DNA of 64,000 nt from Arcuatula senhousia (GCA_963971305.1 OZ020304.1:16350103-16414102), one strand, 5' to 3'. Numbered from the stretch's first letter, positions 47,353 to 60,572 are shown. A program made the numbers and translations. Notes: generated by a model not told the origin, from the letters alone.

Positions 47353-50300
47353 TTATGAATATTGCATAATTGGCATGTGGTGAAATGACGGTAGTGTAGG
47401 AACGGACGGTAAAGGTGGAACGGTCGGTAATTGGGGAACTGACGCTAAAGTCTGATGATCCTTGGCTACAGAGGGTGGTATCGTGGACCTCGAATGACAT
47501 ACGAACCAGTCGTTCAGTTTTTGAATTTCTGGTGCCGATGATGGGGGTTCCGAATTGACCAACGGCATACTAGAAATGTCAGGTTTCTTTTCCACCGGTT
47601 TATTTTCACTTGAAGATGAATTCCAATTGTTTTTGCTTTCGTGTTTTGACGGAGACGTTCGGGTCTGAGCGTCGTTTGCCCCACACGCGGCCAGCTCCTC
47701 TGCATCCTTCTCCATCGAGGGCGTTATTTCTCCGTGCACTTTCATGTGTTTTCTTAAAGAACTTGGGTGTGTGTAACTTTTGTCACATCCTCTTACGCGA
47801 CAGTAATAGGGCTTGTCGCTCGTATGAACATGTGAATGTTTCTTTCTGTCGGAACTATTTGCGAATCTTCTGTCGCATCCTTCGAATTCACATTTAAACG
47901 GCTTTTCACCTGAAATAGAATTAGTAATAATTTGAATATTTTTGTTTGAAGTTGCGATTTACTATATCATTGGTTATTAAATATATGTTTGCTAAAGTTG
48001 TCTATATTTGTTTTATTTGTCTGTATAAAGCTCTGCATATTCATAATATTCATAATGATTGTTATCTATGGATTATGTAAATTAAAAAAGAAATAGGCAG
48101 ATGCAACTGTTTTTAATATTGAATATTATTGAATTTATCATAAAAATAATAAAAAAAACACATTAAAAATAATAAAAACATTTCACTGTAAAACACGAAA
48201 ATTGTAAAAATGACCTGTGACTTTTGTTTGTTAAAACTTGACTAATTAAATAACATTTAAGCCTCCGGTAAGACAGTGATCTTTGTAAATAGAATCGCGC
48301 CGATTAAACGCATTATTTAAGAAAACGAGATTAACCAATTTATTGAGAAATAAACGATAAAAGATTTGCCACTAGGGAGATATGAACATGCGGTTCTATT
48401 TCCTAATGACCCGGAGAAGGAAATGACCAAGGAAATCAAGTTCCTTAAATTCCATTCCGATAGCATGCTCATTATAAAGGACTTTTACACTAAGAACTGC
48501 AATGTATTTTATAAAAGAAATGCAATGAAAAAGACTTGCATGCGACTGAAAAAACACGCACCTTCTAACCGAACAGCTAATAAAATTTCCTTTCTTTGAG
48601 GTTTACCAGAATTATTGTTTACTATTTTTAAAAATAATGCTGAAGTTTCTATGATGCTGAAATTTCTCATGTTGCTGTAATTTTGTCTTGTAAGTAATTT
48701 CTTCAATAGGATATATAGAAAATTCTCACCAACTGGCCGTACGAATTTCAGTTGAAATTTTTCAATTAAAATTAGATTTTAAAACTTTCAACAGAGAAAA
48801 CGGTTTTTATAATTAAAGATTTATAACATTTCTATTCAAAACTCGACTTATATACCGGAAGTCTATGCCTAAACTTATCTCCAGTCTTTGGGATGACACA
48901 TTGTCCGATTAACCCTTTCAATATTCTTGTCGCAAAATCTATTCTGATTTTAGGATTCTTAATAACCGCAAACATTTAAAAGGGAAATATGATAACCTCT
49001 GTGTTCGCTTTGGAAATAAATCATATTTCTATCCCGCTGTAGGTCAAAGAAGAATTCGGCATTATGGTACGAAACCCAAACGAAACATTCTTTAAATGGA
49101 CAGAAAGAGTTGTTTTCCTCTGTATTTTATTCAATGATGATTATTTATATGGAATATTGTTCAATAATACATGTATAAAAAAAGTTAAAGTACTTGTTTC
49201 AATTTTAGTATATGCGAAAACTGCAAAAATAAAAAGGATTTCTTTCAAATATTTTGCTATTGTTTTATGCAAAGGAATTATGATAATTTTATTATTTTTC
49301 TATCGGTATTTAGTCACAGTTGTTACGGCATAATTGCACATTTCCATAACCTTAATACTCAAATCAACCGATTCTAAAGTAAAAACGATGAACGAATTAA
49401 CCTCAAGAAAGGAGTATGCAATCTTTGGTATTTTAATAAATGCTCAAATAATTTTTAACATATTAATCAAAAGCTATAAGTCTTTGCAAAACGTCTAGTT
49501 AAGGATCTTTATTGTCTGATCAAAGAGCAATCGCTGCCTGTCAAAATCATTTATTTTTTTCGCTTTCAAGAATTATCTTTTCACTATCAAATTGCAATAC
49601 CATATAATTCTATGCTACATACTCAAAGACGGTTTTGCGAGCATATTTTAGCCAAGGACAAGTCACCAAAAACTATTTTTCAACATGTTAAAAACATTTA
49701 ATGCAAAATTCACATGCCTTAGGAAAAAGAATTGTCTTGGATTTTCTCACGGAAATTCATCACTATAGCAAAAATCTTCAGTACGTCAACTTGTCATTCG
49801 ACCGGACTACGATAATTACAAGAGAGTGCTCGTTGATCATATTGTAATAGTTTAGATGTGCTAACTTGAAATGAACCGTTTAAATTATGCCTTTTTGTCT
49901 TTTCAAATGGTTTTACAATTATCTCACGACTGTGGGAAATAATAAATATTTATGGTAATATTTCGCGGATTATTGAGATCACATGAAACAGTAGCTCGTT
50001 ATGGATCACGAGCGCCTCGGTACATACATATGTTTTGCACGTTCGAAGAATATTTTGCTTAAGTATCTGTAACAATTAAATTGGGTGAAGATATAACTAA
50101 AGGTCTAAATAGTAAATAATTACATCTTATTTGAAATATGAATTTTATCACTACAGAATTAATAGATATTACTATCTCATAAGAATGTTATTAAGAAAGA
50201 TGATGCATGTGATAAAAAGTCCTTTTCAGTACATTTGTGTTTGATTTTTAAGTTAATATTTATTTTTGTTTATGAACTATAAATGTACGAATTTAGTTAT

Positions 50301-51514
50301 ATCTTAAGCATGATCCTTTTGTACTTTTTGAAAATAAATTTCATAAAATTTACATCATATTAAAATTAAAGCAACATACAGTAAATATGGAGTGTCTGTT
50401 AATAAATTTACTCTAAATTAAATCACGTTTTTTTTATAATATATATTTTCACAATTTAGAAATTGACATTGTGAAACATCTAACAGTCTAAGAGAATTAA
50501 ACTAAATTATCTTTTTTTTATAAAAAAAAAATAATACATGTAATTGCCGTTTCTATATTTTTAGAAAAAATAGCGAACCTAGGTTTTGGGGATCCGATAT
50601 TAACCGAAAAAAAAACTTAAAAAATAATTGTCTAGTTCATGGACTTCTTACTTACCAGTGTGAATTCTTTTATGTATTTTCAGGTTTTCAGATCTGGCGA
50701 AGACTTTTCCACACCCCGGGAAAGGACAAGGGAACGGCTTCTCTCCCGTGTGTACCCGGATGTGGTTGACAAGTTTATATTTAGCTTTGAAGGGCCTTCC
50801 CTCACGCGCACATTCCTGCCAAAAGCACGTGTGACACGTCTGCTCTGGTCCTCCAACATGTTCTATTGTTATATGGTTTACGATTTCGTGCATCGTGTAA
50901 AACACTTTATTGCATGGTTTCTTGGGCTCTTGTTGATCTTGGTCTATCCACATGCACGTGCGCTCTTGTTTTATTGGTGGTCTAATATACCGGAAAAAGG
51001 ATGAAGAGCCATTCGGAAACATGTTCATGTGATTGAGAAAAGATTGCTGGTCGTGATATGGTTCGGAGCGAGGTAAAGAATTGTAGCCAAACTGATCCCC
51101 TCGCGGGTAAACGTCACTTGAATGTCCGGCGATATTGAAATAGCCCGGTTGTGTAGGCACATTTTGGCGTGAGCTATGATAAGGTGAATCGTGAAGTCCC
51201 TGCAGCAGCATATGTGCACTTACATCTTGGTGGTGGTGATGGGAAGAATATCCGGACGATGAGTGAAATAATGTCCGAGAGGGCATATTTGTTTCATTCA
51301 TTGATCCATGTAATCCGAATTCTGACCGGCGTAAAAACAAGTCCCTAGAATTAATATTGTTAACATTAGAATAAGCACCCGTGTAACCGTTATGTTGTGT
51401 ATTATAATAATTGTATTGTTGATTTTGAATCATATTTCCCTCGGGGTGGCTATAACTGACCCCTGACGGCGAAATGTGCTGGGGATCACTCCTATCCATG
51501 AACGATGCGATCAT
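47353..51514 (-). CDS. zic: Zic/odd-paired family zinc-finger transcription factor (gene B, two exons)
   Basis: Exon 1 is 51514-50656 and exon 2 is 47909-47353 on the - strand, joining to 471 aa. ZOC motif SRDLFLRR lies at 56-63 and [16 protein letters not shown] at 173-184. Five C2H2 fingers follow: C187/C201/H214/H219, C230/C235/H251/H255, C263/C268/H281/H285, C293/C298/H311/H315 and C323/C328/H341/H345. The finger domain is nearly identical to gene A. The N-terminus is richer in His, Tyr, Asn and Ser (HHHH at 92-95). After the fingers comes a charged/Ser-rich tail, LNDWFVC at 418-424 (equivalent to the family NEWYV motif), a V-P-x-L-P repeat tract (about 444-460) and a terminal IMQYS. The first ATG follows an in-frame TAA at 51541-51539. 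It is expected to act as a nuclear DNA-binding patterning regulator, by family. It is convergent with gene A. Confidence 0.96.
47910..50655 (-). other. Intron of Zic gene B
   Basis: The 2,746-bp intron begins GTAAGTAA, a near-ideal donor, and ends TATTTCAG. It interrupts the same Gly codon in the same phase as the gene A intron. It is AT-rich. The + strand open frames at 48366-48599 and 49064-49333 show no known domain and are taken as chance. Confidence 0.93.
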
Positions 51515-51744
51515 TATTTGGAAACAATTTGTCCTAGGTTATTGTACAACTTAGCAGTATGCTAACAGGAAGAGTTTTCAAAACAGGTGCTACTTTGTTA
51601 AATTTCTACATCTTTACACCTTACACTTGTTATTAAGCACTGTTAATGCTTAAACTGATATGTTTACAATCTATGTGAATCTTCAATCAATTCTTTCAGA
51701 CAAGCAGTTTTCATGGCGAGCACCCTGTTAAGCAGTCACGCCTT

Positions 51745-51900
51745 TCTCGCGAGTGATTGGATAAAATTCAATTCTACCGCAGAAACTCGGTCTTTGGATC
51801 GTTAAGCCATATATCATGTTTATTTAGAGTTATTGATAAACATAAGATATATCCCCTTATGTTGTCGAATATAAATCATATTATTTTTATGCAAATGTAA
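51745..51900 (-). promoter_or_regulatory. Putative proximal promoter of Zic gene B
   Basis: Upstream of the start lie a CTCGCGAG palindrome (51746-51753), a CCAAT box (ATTGG at 51756-51760 on +, giving CCAATCAC on the gene strand) and an ATGCAAAT octamer (51889-51896, + strand). CCAATCAC and ATGCAAATGT are also present upstream of gene A. No TATA box is evident close to a definable start. Function is inferred from position and motif only. Confidence 0.4.
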
Positions 51901-52663
51901 TCAATGATGAATTTGAATTTAAAATTATCTTATTATCGAAAGGCATGATACATTGGCGTGGAGACATCAGTCTTACTAGCGTGAAATAAGTTTTCATAAT
52001 GTATTAATAGAAATACTACTTTTTTGAATAAATATATTGCTTTTACATTCAATTATAAAACTAGAAGAAGCTACTTTTTTGGAGTGTGCATTTTCAAGGG
52101 AAAAAAATAAAGCAATATTTCAAATTGTGCATTTCAACTATTAGATTTAGAATAACTGAGAATAAATTGGTGAATTTATGGACGGAAATTATATTTTATT
52201 AAAAAGGGTTTAGTCTTTCACTTCCGTATTAGTCTGCAATTTTTATTTCAACATCAATTTCTTTTTTTTTCTATTTTCCAAAAGACAGAAATATTTTGAT
52301 TATATATCAAATTTAGTCAAATTTAAATCTATTTAGAGTTAGAAAACTGACCTTTAATTTTTCAAATAATAGCAAATCATATAAAGTAATGCTGTTCGGT
52401 TTGGAAGTCTTGTTTTTCAGCACACAATTGGTATTCCAATGGACACAAATAGTCTAGATCAATCCTTTAACTTCACCCACCGTTATTCTGATGATACAGT
52501 CCTGGGGATTTTCTACTTCTCGTATTTCCCTAGGACAACGAGAATTAGGACATTGCTTATTCTAGGAAGTTTATTTCATATTTGGAATCACATTTAGAAA
52601 TTGACAAGGAAGACATTTTAGAAATTAAGCTTTATGACAAGCATGATGATATTTTAACTGTCT
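51901..52663. other. Non-coding upstream flank of Zic gene B
   Basis: AT-rich sequence with no gene, RNA or repeat that I can recognise. Confidence 0.45.
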
Positions 52664-52670
52664 CTTTATG

Positions 52671-52884
52671 AGGCTTGTTTAGGATATATTGGGATATGGG
52701 ATATCCACACATTTTCTTAGCGGGATACGGGATATTTGAGGCAAAACTTATTGGGATATGGGATATTTTTGTCAATTTTATTTACAGGGATATGGGATAC
52801 TGGAAAAACATTTTTTGGGATACAGGATATTTGTTGAAAAATTTATGGGGATATGGGATATTGGTACCCCCCTAAACAAGCCCC
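52671..52884. mobile_element. 214-bp MITE filled with GGGATATGGGATA repeats
   Basis: Inverted ends AGGCTTGTTTAGG and CCTAAACAAGCCCC are flanked by the 7-bp repeat CTTTATG (52664-52670 and 52885-52891). The interior holds about six degenerate pairs of GGGATAYGGGATA-like words separated by AT-rich spacers. A 66-codon open frame over it is a translation of these words (repeated W-D-M-G-Y) and not a gene. Confidence 0.8.
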
Positions 52885-52891
52885 CTTTATG

Positions 52892-55800
52892 TATGTATAG
52901 CAACATTGCATCGGCTTCAACTTACGGTAACTGATTTGTTATTCCACAGCCTGATACCAAAATTGCAAAAGTTGAATACCGGGTGGTCTCGTCATTCAGG
53001 TAGATTTAACAAAAAAAAATGATGTGCTTATAGACAAGTACAATATTGCTTCACGACAAACGCACAGACATGGGTTTGCCATGACGTTGTTGCTGCGTGG
53101 CCGTCCCTTATAAATGTACTGGCATGCTTACCTTTGGTATTCATAATCCTTCTTTATATTTCCAGCTGTTCAGATATTAGAACCATGCCTGGAATCCACT
53201 GGACCACTGTGACGTGACCACTTCTGTTTTTTCATGGTAAATATGTGTTTATGGTAAAGAGTGAGAATTTTTAATATGTGTTTATTGTGTTTTTTTGTTG
53301 CTGTTGTTGTCGTCTCTTTTGTTTACTTGATTGAGTGGTTTTCCGCTTTGTTTGATTTGGTTTTGGCTTTTCATCTACAAAAATAACGTGGAAGCATAAT
53401 CTATGATGAAGAATTCAATTATGCTTATATTTAACATGCCTGCCAATTAAATGACCAATAAGGTTCCCAACATGGTGTTATATGTATTTACATAAGCATA
53501 TTGAGGTTTATGTTCCGGATAATATAATCGTTTAGACCATGTCATATACTAATGGCGATTTTATTTCATTTAAGCCACATGTCCATAACGATTTTAATCC
53601 GTGGCACAGCGAAGAAGGAAACGCCAGATTAACCTAAATTTGACGAATTATATATCTGTCTGTTTTTAATTAAGCTTGGAAACTTTGAGAACCAATCAAA
53701 CTCCAAAAGATAAAATTCGTTTCAGTCCCCCGTCGTTTTAAGTCCCCTTAATTAACATATATTTATATGTTCCGCGCATGTTCATCATAGGGGGTGTTGT
53801 ATGGTTAGATGATTCAATTAGCAAAGTCAATTAAAATTGCATATTCAGTGAATTAAATAGGTTCTGGTATACGAATCCTTTCACGGATTCAAAAAATCCA
53901 TAAGGTTCGATAATGGTTTAAAATAAAAACCATCTGATGAAGGTTCCTTTTAATTTCCCCTCCAGATTTTACTAATTAAATCGCCATGATATTTTAAAAC
54001 TGTGAATGACAGAGCTGAAGATTAGAATGCGATTAGTGGAATATGTCACCGGTCCTAGGGCGTCCTTGTAATAATCTATCGTTGCATAACTATCATTTAT
54101 TTCTAAATGGGTAGAAAAAGATATAACAAAAATATAATTAATTCGAAGAAAAGCATTTTATGAATACCCTTTTTTTCCTCTTGTGTCGCATTTGTAATTT
54201 TAAATGGTACAGATATATTCCATTTCTAAGATTTTATGTGGTGCAAGACTGTAGGGCGCTGTGGTGGGTATATTTGATTAAGCATTTTAATGCCCATTTT
54301 AGATATGTACTTATAAATTTGCCATGCGTTTCATCAATGTAACACGCATACCAATGCTAGAACCCTTTCTTGTATTCATGTAAGTTTTTCTTTTTTTTCA
54401 AACACACCATTCTTGAAGAAAATACGAGATAGAGATTTTGCATTATGTAAGAGTACATGTGACGAGCACTATGTAGAACTTCGGAATGAAGCAATTACAA
54501 ATTTAACACACAAGAAAAGCCAATCAGCAGCATTCTATGAGGCACTTTGTTAACGATTATGTACATTTTATATGTCTTTAATGTCACTTGTACTGTATTT
54601 TGTATTTAAACGAATTTCTGCTCAGAACATCAGGTTACTTTTTATAGGAATTAAAGTCGTAGAACACATTTGAACGCCGAAAAGTTATATATGATTTGGA
54701 TATAAGTATTTTTATACCAAATTATGAAATTAAACCATTGTCTAAGACTATTATCGGACACTCACAGGATTTAATTTGACATAATATGTCTATAGTAAGA
54801 TTTATTCGATTTGAAGGAATGCACTGCAATATCATTTGTGAACATTAGTAATTATTTCAGATTAACACTTATAGTGCCTATTGTTTTGAAGAACAGCGTT
54901 GATAAATTAGTAAATTCTGACAAACGAAGCATATTTTGGTGTGAATAACATCTAGTTTTTCACGACAACCTATCTGAAATCAAAGAGAAAATCGGCCGAG
55001 GATTGCCGAGACGTGACAATCTTACACCATGCTGTATTTACTAAATAAGATAAAAGAAATTTATCCTTTAATCTCCTGTCGGATACGAGCAAAGCGCCCA
55101 GGAATGATGTGACCAGGGATTTGGTCATATTTCTCAAATATGAATTGATAACAAATTTATTGATTTGAGTTGGATTTTATATATTTGTTCCCTCATAACT
55201 TTACAAATTCCTTGTCAAGTTTTACATAGATTTTTCATCGTTTGAAAGTGTTTGGAATTTCACATATACATGGTTTTGACATTGTAAATGCATGTTACGT
55301 AATTTTCGTATTAAAAGACGTTCGATTTACTTGATGAGTTTCTGCTTTGTGATTGATTTCTAAATTCAATCATTAAAGTTGACATATAAATATATCCCAA
55401 GAACAGACCGTGTACCACAAGGGGTGCGAAAAGCTCTCAGATTTTGCCACCTGACACGATTTGGGATTTCAAGTCCGATTTTAAACTTTGGAGTTAACTG
55501 TGCAATAATCTCATCTCTGTTGAATGAACTGACAATGGTCTTTAAAGTCACAAATAAAATGTGTTTTTGGCATTACAATGATCCGTAACACCCCAGAAAT
55601 TATCCCCCAAATCACAACACCTTAGACATTTCTTGTGATTTTTTTAAGTCCCAGGATTCATTTGAAGTTGAAATCATACGACGTTCCGTCTTAATAGATT
55701 TAAAACAAAAAATGCTAAGTCAAGATAAGAAAAAGTTTATAAAGCAATCACATACAAAAAGTGGGGTTTATTCATTTATAGTGAAGGATGAGCGAAATAA

Positions 55801-57138
55801 CTTATTTAGTTTCTTGAAAGCCTTTCATATTTATTTTTTTTTTTTTTTCGCATATTTTGAACATTTTGTCCATACAATTTTGTGAAAGCTCATCCTTCAA
55901 ATCACAATATAGGTACGCGATATTCTAATTCCTACAGCAAGAAATTGGATATTTTACAAGCCTATTGCCGCGAGGCTAAACGGCTCGCAAAGACGCAAAT
56001 GGAAAAAATACCTAAAAAGTCAAACCTTGTCGAAAATGAAAAATAAACTCATATTCAAAACTAATATTAAAAATCAAGTATTATCATAAAAAGTAATAGA
56101 ATTCAGTTTCACATTTCCTTTCCATTGGCAAACTACCATCATCTCTTGGCCCTTCCCGTGGCGTTGCAATAACTTAATTCTTTATTATGACTAGCTGGAT
56201 CTAATTTCAGATGAGTCTCGATGAAATCAAAACTACAGGGGATAATGAAATATAGAATGATATTGGATGATAATACCTTATTCCACAGTGAGGGATCATT
56301 AACTCGTTACCATTATGAAGTACCCATATCGTCTACAAATAATTCAAAATATCATATTTAATGTATTCATAAATAAGAAAAAAGGGGAGAGTTCATCTTC
56401 AAAGAGCCAAAGTAATTCGGGCTTAGAATACATCAACTCAGATGACTTGCACTATTTAGCTATGTTGAAATTTCAAATGTGATACATTTGTTTTCAATTC
56501 ATTAAATTTTGTTATACTCCTAGAAAAATTAAGGTTAAATGTTAAATAGGCGTAAAAACAAAAAAGCGTTTGGCAACAGGTTTTCTCTTTTTTTCTCAAA
56601 AGCACAATAACCAAATATCCGATTTTTACAACAACTTGGTCTAATGGGGTAGCAAATGTTACACCTATCGTTAAAAATGAGCGAGTAATATACCTGTATC
56701 ATATGGATTGACACAACTGTAGCTACACTTCCTAAAGGGAAAACATACAATTGACGAAAAGGCGGCGTCACTGTCCAATCACAAGGGAAAACACAAATTT
56801 TGTCTTTAAGCTTGCAAGAATATAGAATGTTAATTTTTTTTTTTCATTTTTTGAGTTTATAATTGCTGTAATTGTATTGTTTGATCGGAAGAATTTTAGT
56901 CTTTATACTGCACAAATACTAGGATCACTAATTCCATAAAAGCCGCCATTTTACCCCGATTTTTCTGGAAAATTTGTTCCTACTCTCTGTAGAGTGAAAT
57001 AGGGGAAACCTCTTCAATTCTCTCAAATCCCTAGGAAACGTTTTTAACCATCACGAATTGACTAATAAAATTTCGTCAGATCTTGAATAAAACATGTAAA
57101 CATCTTCCATTGCTCCTTATGTTATTACGTCAGATCTT
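52892..57138. other. Non-coding interval
   Basis: No gene or well-bounded mobile element is recognised. The stretch at 53.7-54.05 kb is repeat-poor with homeodomain-type TTAATTA cores, and could be regulatory DNA upstream of gene B. That is only a guess from base composition. Confidence 0.45.
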
Positions 57139-57150
57139 ACCCTCCGTTGA

Positions 57151-57662
57151 TACCCGTGCGGGTTCCGGGTGGCGAATAGGCCCGCAGCAGCGCTAAGCTT
57201 GTCGTTAAAAGTCCACTAAAGAGCGCTCAGAAACCTGACATCGGGTCAGGCCGCTTTGCCCACAAAGCGACCGGGATGTGTGCCCCAGGTGGTTGAATGG
57301 GGTAGCCCTGACATCGCGAGATGCGGGGTCGTCAGGCGATAATGCGGAAAACCTGACCGCAAACCATAGTGGTGCACCGTGTTGGGAAAAATGTCACGTT
57401 CCTCGCACGTTAAAGAACCCTGCTGCTGGTCTTGGTAAGAGTAGGACCCGTAGGATCCCCATGCAGGAGGCTAAATTTCCCCTCCCTACCCATCACTCCT
57501 TTTTCCGGTGGCAGTCAAAACTCTCCTACCCGATTGGCCTTGTGTCCCCATTTCCCCCACTTTATCATCATTTCATGTTCATTGTATCACCACTTTCATG
57601 TCCATCTCCCGGATATAGCCGAAATCGTGCTGCTTGGGAGTAAAGCAATAACTAACTAACTA
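57151..57662 (+). mobile_element. Full-length SINE (family A) with 12-bp target duplication
   Basis: The element starts TACCCGTGCGGGTTCCGGGT and ends GGGAGTAAAGCAATAACTAA with an (AACT)n tail. It is flanked by a perfect 12-bp duplication, ACCCTCCGTTGA, at 57139-57150 and 57663-57674. Length is 512 bp. The 121- and 75-codon open frames inside are incidental. A tRNA-type internal promoter is not obvious in the GC-rich head, so its RNA ancestry is unresolved. It is the reference copy for family A. Confidence 0.92.
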
Positions 57663-57674
57663 ACCCTCCGTTGA

Positions 57675-60000
57675 CCTTGACCTGACATCCTGGTCAATAT
57701 CCTAAGCGGCCTTACTTTCCGGCCGACGTATGAAGATATGAAGATCCCAGGTTACAGTTGACCTTTGTCTTGCAAATTCCGACCAGTACCTCTCCGTGGT
57801 GCAAGACGGGCACTGTTCCAGCGACAACAAAGGATACTCTGGAGCAGCTAACACTGGCGGTGGTGTGTCATGGGCTGGACGACCCATGGCACATAGCGAG
57901 TCTTTACCTTAAATGGTAATAGTCGATGCAGAGGGGCATTCCCCTATAGTCACGACTATAAATACCCATCAGGTCAGTTGACCTTTGACATATGTGAATT
58001 CCAATATCCGGAATTTTCCGGAATGGATAAATTCGCGATTGGTCTATTGTTTATTCAGTCCTGCCTATACAGCACACTAAGCAGCATCAGGTTTGATTGA
58101 ATACTGATAGATGTTAAGAGGTCGTCCAATGTAACTGTTTGAATGGAACCCTTTATCAAAAAGAAAAAATACAACTATGTTCCTCTATATTCTGAATTAT
58201 TCTAACAATAAGAAGACCTTTTCGTTTCTTAATTTTATGACAGTTGCATAGCCTTTTCGGCTGCCAATTGAAGGTTTGATCACCTTTCATATAACATATT
58301 AACCAATGCTTTCTCTAAATTCCATAAAAACGTTGTTGTTGAACTAAAAGGGGTTTTATTCACAGAGAAGCTTGAATTCCTTGTAAAACTTAAATTTACA
58401 AAAACGTACAAATCATCACTAAGAGTTATTTCCCTTAGGTATTTTGTGCCCCTAAAACTTGTAAAAAGCATATCATATTTAGTGTCCCTATTGAGTATGG
58501 AATATAAAACTTAACAGCAATAAATCAGAAAGCGTAGGAACGAGCCCAACGCAGCAACACTGATGAATTTGTAATTGTATAACCCGTTGCTCTAAAACAA
58601 TATCTCAAAGGGGAGCTTTATCATTTTTTGACAAGAAATTCCATTAAATTAAGATTTTGCATCAATATTATTTATCCCAAATCATAAGTTAATGAGGAAT
58701 ACAGTCGAGATATATTTCAAGCGAATCGGTGTACCTTGATAAACCCGAGATACTGTTGCTTTTGTAGATACGACTGGAGACCAATTTCTCTGATACCGTT
58801 ACAAGAAAAACAAGACATTTTATCACAATTGTAAATGTTATAATTCTTCCGAAACAAACGCTTACAATGTGCATCTCTATTCATCATCATACTTCAAAAG
58901 ATGCTGAAGTCGAAACTTGGACAGAAAAATCAAAATTAATAATTAATGACCATACTTTTATCTGCTACCAGAAAGTCATAACGACTTCAGCAGATCACAC
59001 TTTTGTGGTATACTATTTCAAGAAAATAAATTTATAACGCTTCAGTCAACTATTTTCATTTGCACTGAATCAAAGCATACGGCGCGGAAAGTTACATACG
59101 GGTCATTTATAATGTCGTATAAAACTCACGCTGATTGGCTGCACGATAAGATAAAATAGCGATTATTATCAACGAAAAACGTTAAAAAATGAGTTACTGC
59201 GCGTGCCGGTCCAGTGTTGAGAGTATCTTAGATAATGATAAGAACATCTTTGTGTTGATAAATAATTGAATACTCTTAATCGTTTTTCAAAGTAAAATGT
59301 TATTAATTATCGCTTCGAGTTCATTAATCAGGTCATACAGTGTATTCGAAGTCCGTTCGAAATTGAGACGTCTTTGAGACTTTTAACTTACTCTAAATGA
59401 TTAGGAAAATAATCCGTTTCTTCCTCGGGTCAGTTTCGTCCTTCAGTAATATGCACATAATTAAAGTATATATTGTTTGACGCGATACTTCCTTTTGTTC
59501 CATGGTTCATTCATTGATATCTAGATATATAATACCTCGATTTTTCATATTCATTCAAAACTAAGAGAAATCAAGGGTTGACATTTTATACACCAAAATG
59601 TCAGGTTTGTCTAAAATGATAAATCCATGGTCATAACCAAGCAAAGAGCAAAATGGCTATGAGATGGAAGAAGAATTGGATAGAAAATAAGGAAAAAAAA
59701 TACTTAGATGAAGTCTTTTAAATTGCCTACTTACTCCCCCCCCCCCCCAAATGGGATTTCATTCCAATCCATGTCCTTGATCAATCAGCATCATGATCTA
59801 ACTACACTTCTTAACTGCCAAGACATCACTCCAGATGTTACATCTGTGACAGCACAGCTCATTTAACTATTACCCGATATCAAAATTTCTCAATATCTTT
59901 GTAAGAAAAACTCCTGTTTGTAAAAGTTGAACATGGCAACCATATAGATGGTTAGTACATCATGGAGTTGTGATATGTCAATCCTGTAGGAGCTCCTTCT
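57675..60000. other. Non-coding interval
   Basis: Positions 57690-57960 are GC-richer and include a small hairpin (ATAGTCG...AGGGGCATTCCCCT...CGACTAT, about 57919-57959), but no gene is recognised. A run of 13 C lies at 59736-59748. The rest is AT-rich and without features. Confidence 0.45.
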
Positions 60001-60029
60001 ATATCATAACTTCATGGTCAGATCCTACC

Positions 60030-60572
60030 CATTCTAATTCCTCCCTTTTCTTGTGGCAGTCAACGGAACCCTATATTGGCCTTGTGACCCAATTTTCTCG
60101 TCTTCAACATCATTTCTTTACCCGTTTAAGGATGGTCACTCTTCATATTTCTGGACTTCAGTCAGATTTCGGAGCTCTTCTAGATTTTACCTTTGAATGC
60201 TGAAGAAATTTTTTGCACACTGACCCCTACTTTTTATAACATTTTCTGATTATATAAACCTTAAGAACCAACTGTATAAAATTTCTTAAAATTCTTGATA
60301 CAACTTCATAGTTTATAAGGTCAGAAACATCACAAAGTAATGTAAAATCTAGAGGAGTCTAATTTCCCGCCAAATTTTTGACGTCATATATCTCGGAAGC
60401 GAGCACACGGACCTATGGTTTTCCTTTTGTCATTTGATAAAGTGGACAACTATTAATATTATAAAAAGTTTGATATAAGAAATTTCAAAAGTGACCAACC
60501 TTAATGTTCATCTCCCTGATATACCGGCCGGGTAGCCGTTTTCATCCTGCTTAAGAGTAAAGCATAACTAAC
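60030..60572 (+). mobile_element. SINE 3' portion (family A) split by a later insertion
   Basis: The left part, CTTGTGGCAGTCAACGGAAC and TTGGCCTTGTGACCC, and the right part, TGTTCATCTCCCTGATATAC and AAGAGTAAAGCATAACTAAC, are consecutive in the 57-kb SINE. They are separated here by the TTAA element at 60130-60500. Confidence 0.75.
60130..60500. mobile_element. 371-bp MITE with TTAA target duplication, nested in the SINE
   Basis: Inverted ends GGATGGTCAC and GTGACCAACC are bounded by TTAA (60126-60129 and 60501-60504). Removing it restores the SINE order, which gives independent proof of insertion. There is no coding capacity. A piggyBac/Kolobok-type source is likely from the target site. Confidence 0.85.

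Noticed and set aside
48366..48599. 77-codon frame in the intron of Zic gene B as a nested gene
   Set aside because: It starts without context, no domain is seen, and it lies in AT-rich intronic sequence.
50639..51219. A 121-codon + strand frame and a 64-codon - strand frame over exon 1 of Zic gene B
   Set aside because: They overlap the true Zic frame, and their residues follow from codon constraint on the other strand or frame.
57278..57643. 121-codon open frame as a gene
   Set aside because: It lies wholly inside a SINE with target duplications; related SINE copies do not keep the frame.
59436..59450. GTTTCGTC-like word as a reverse hammerhead core
   Set aside because: The CATCAG partner box and the stems are absent.
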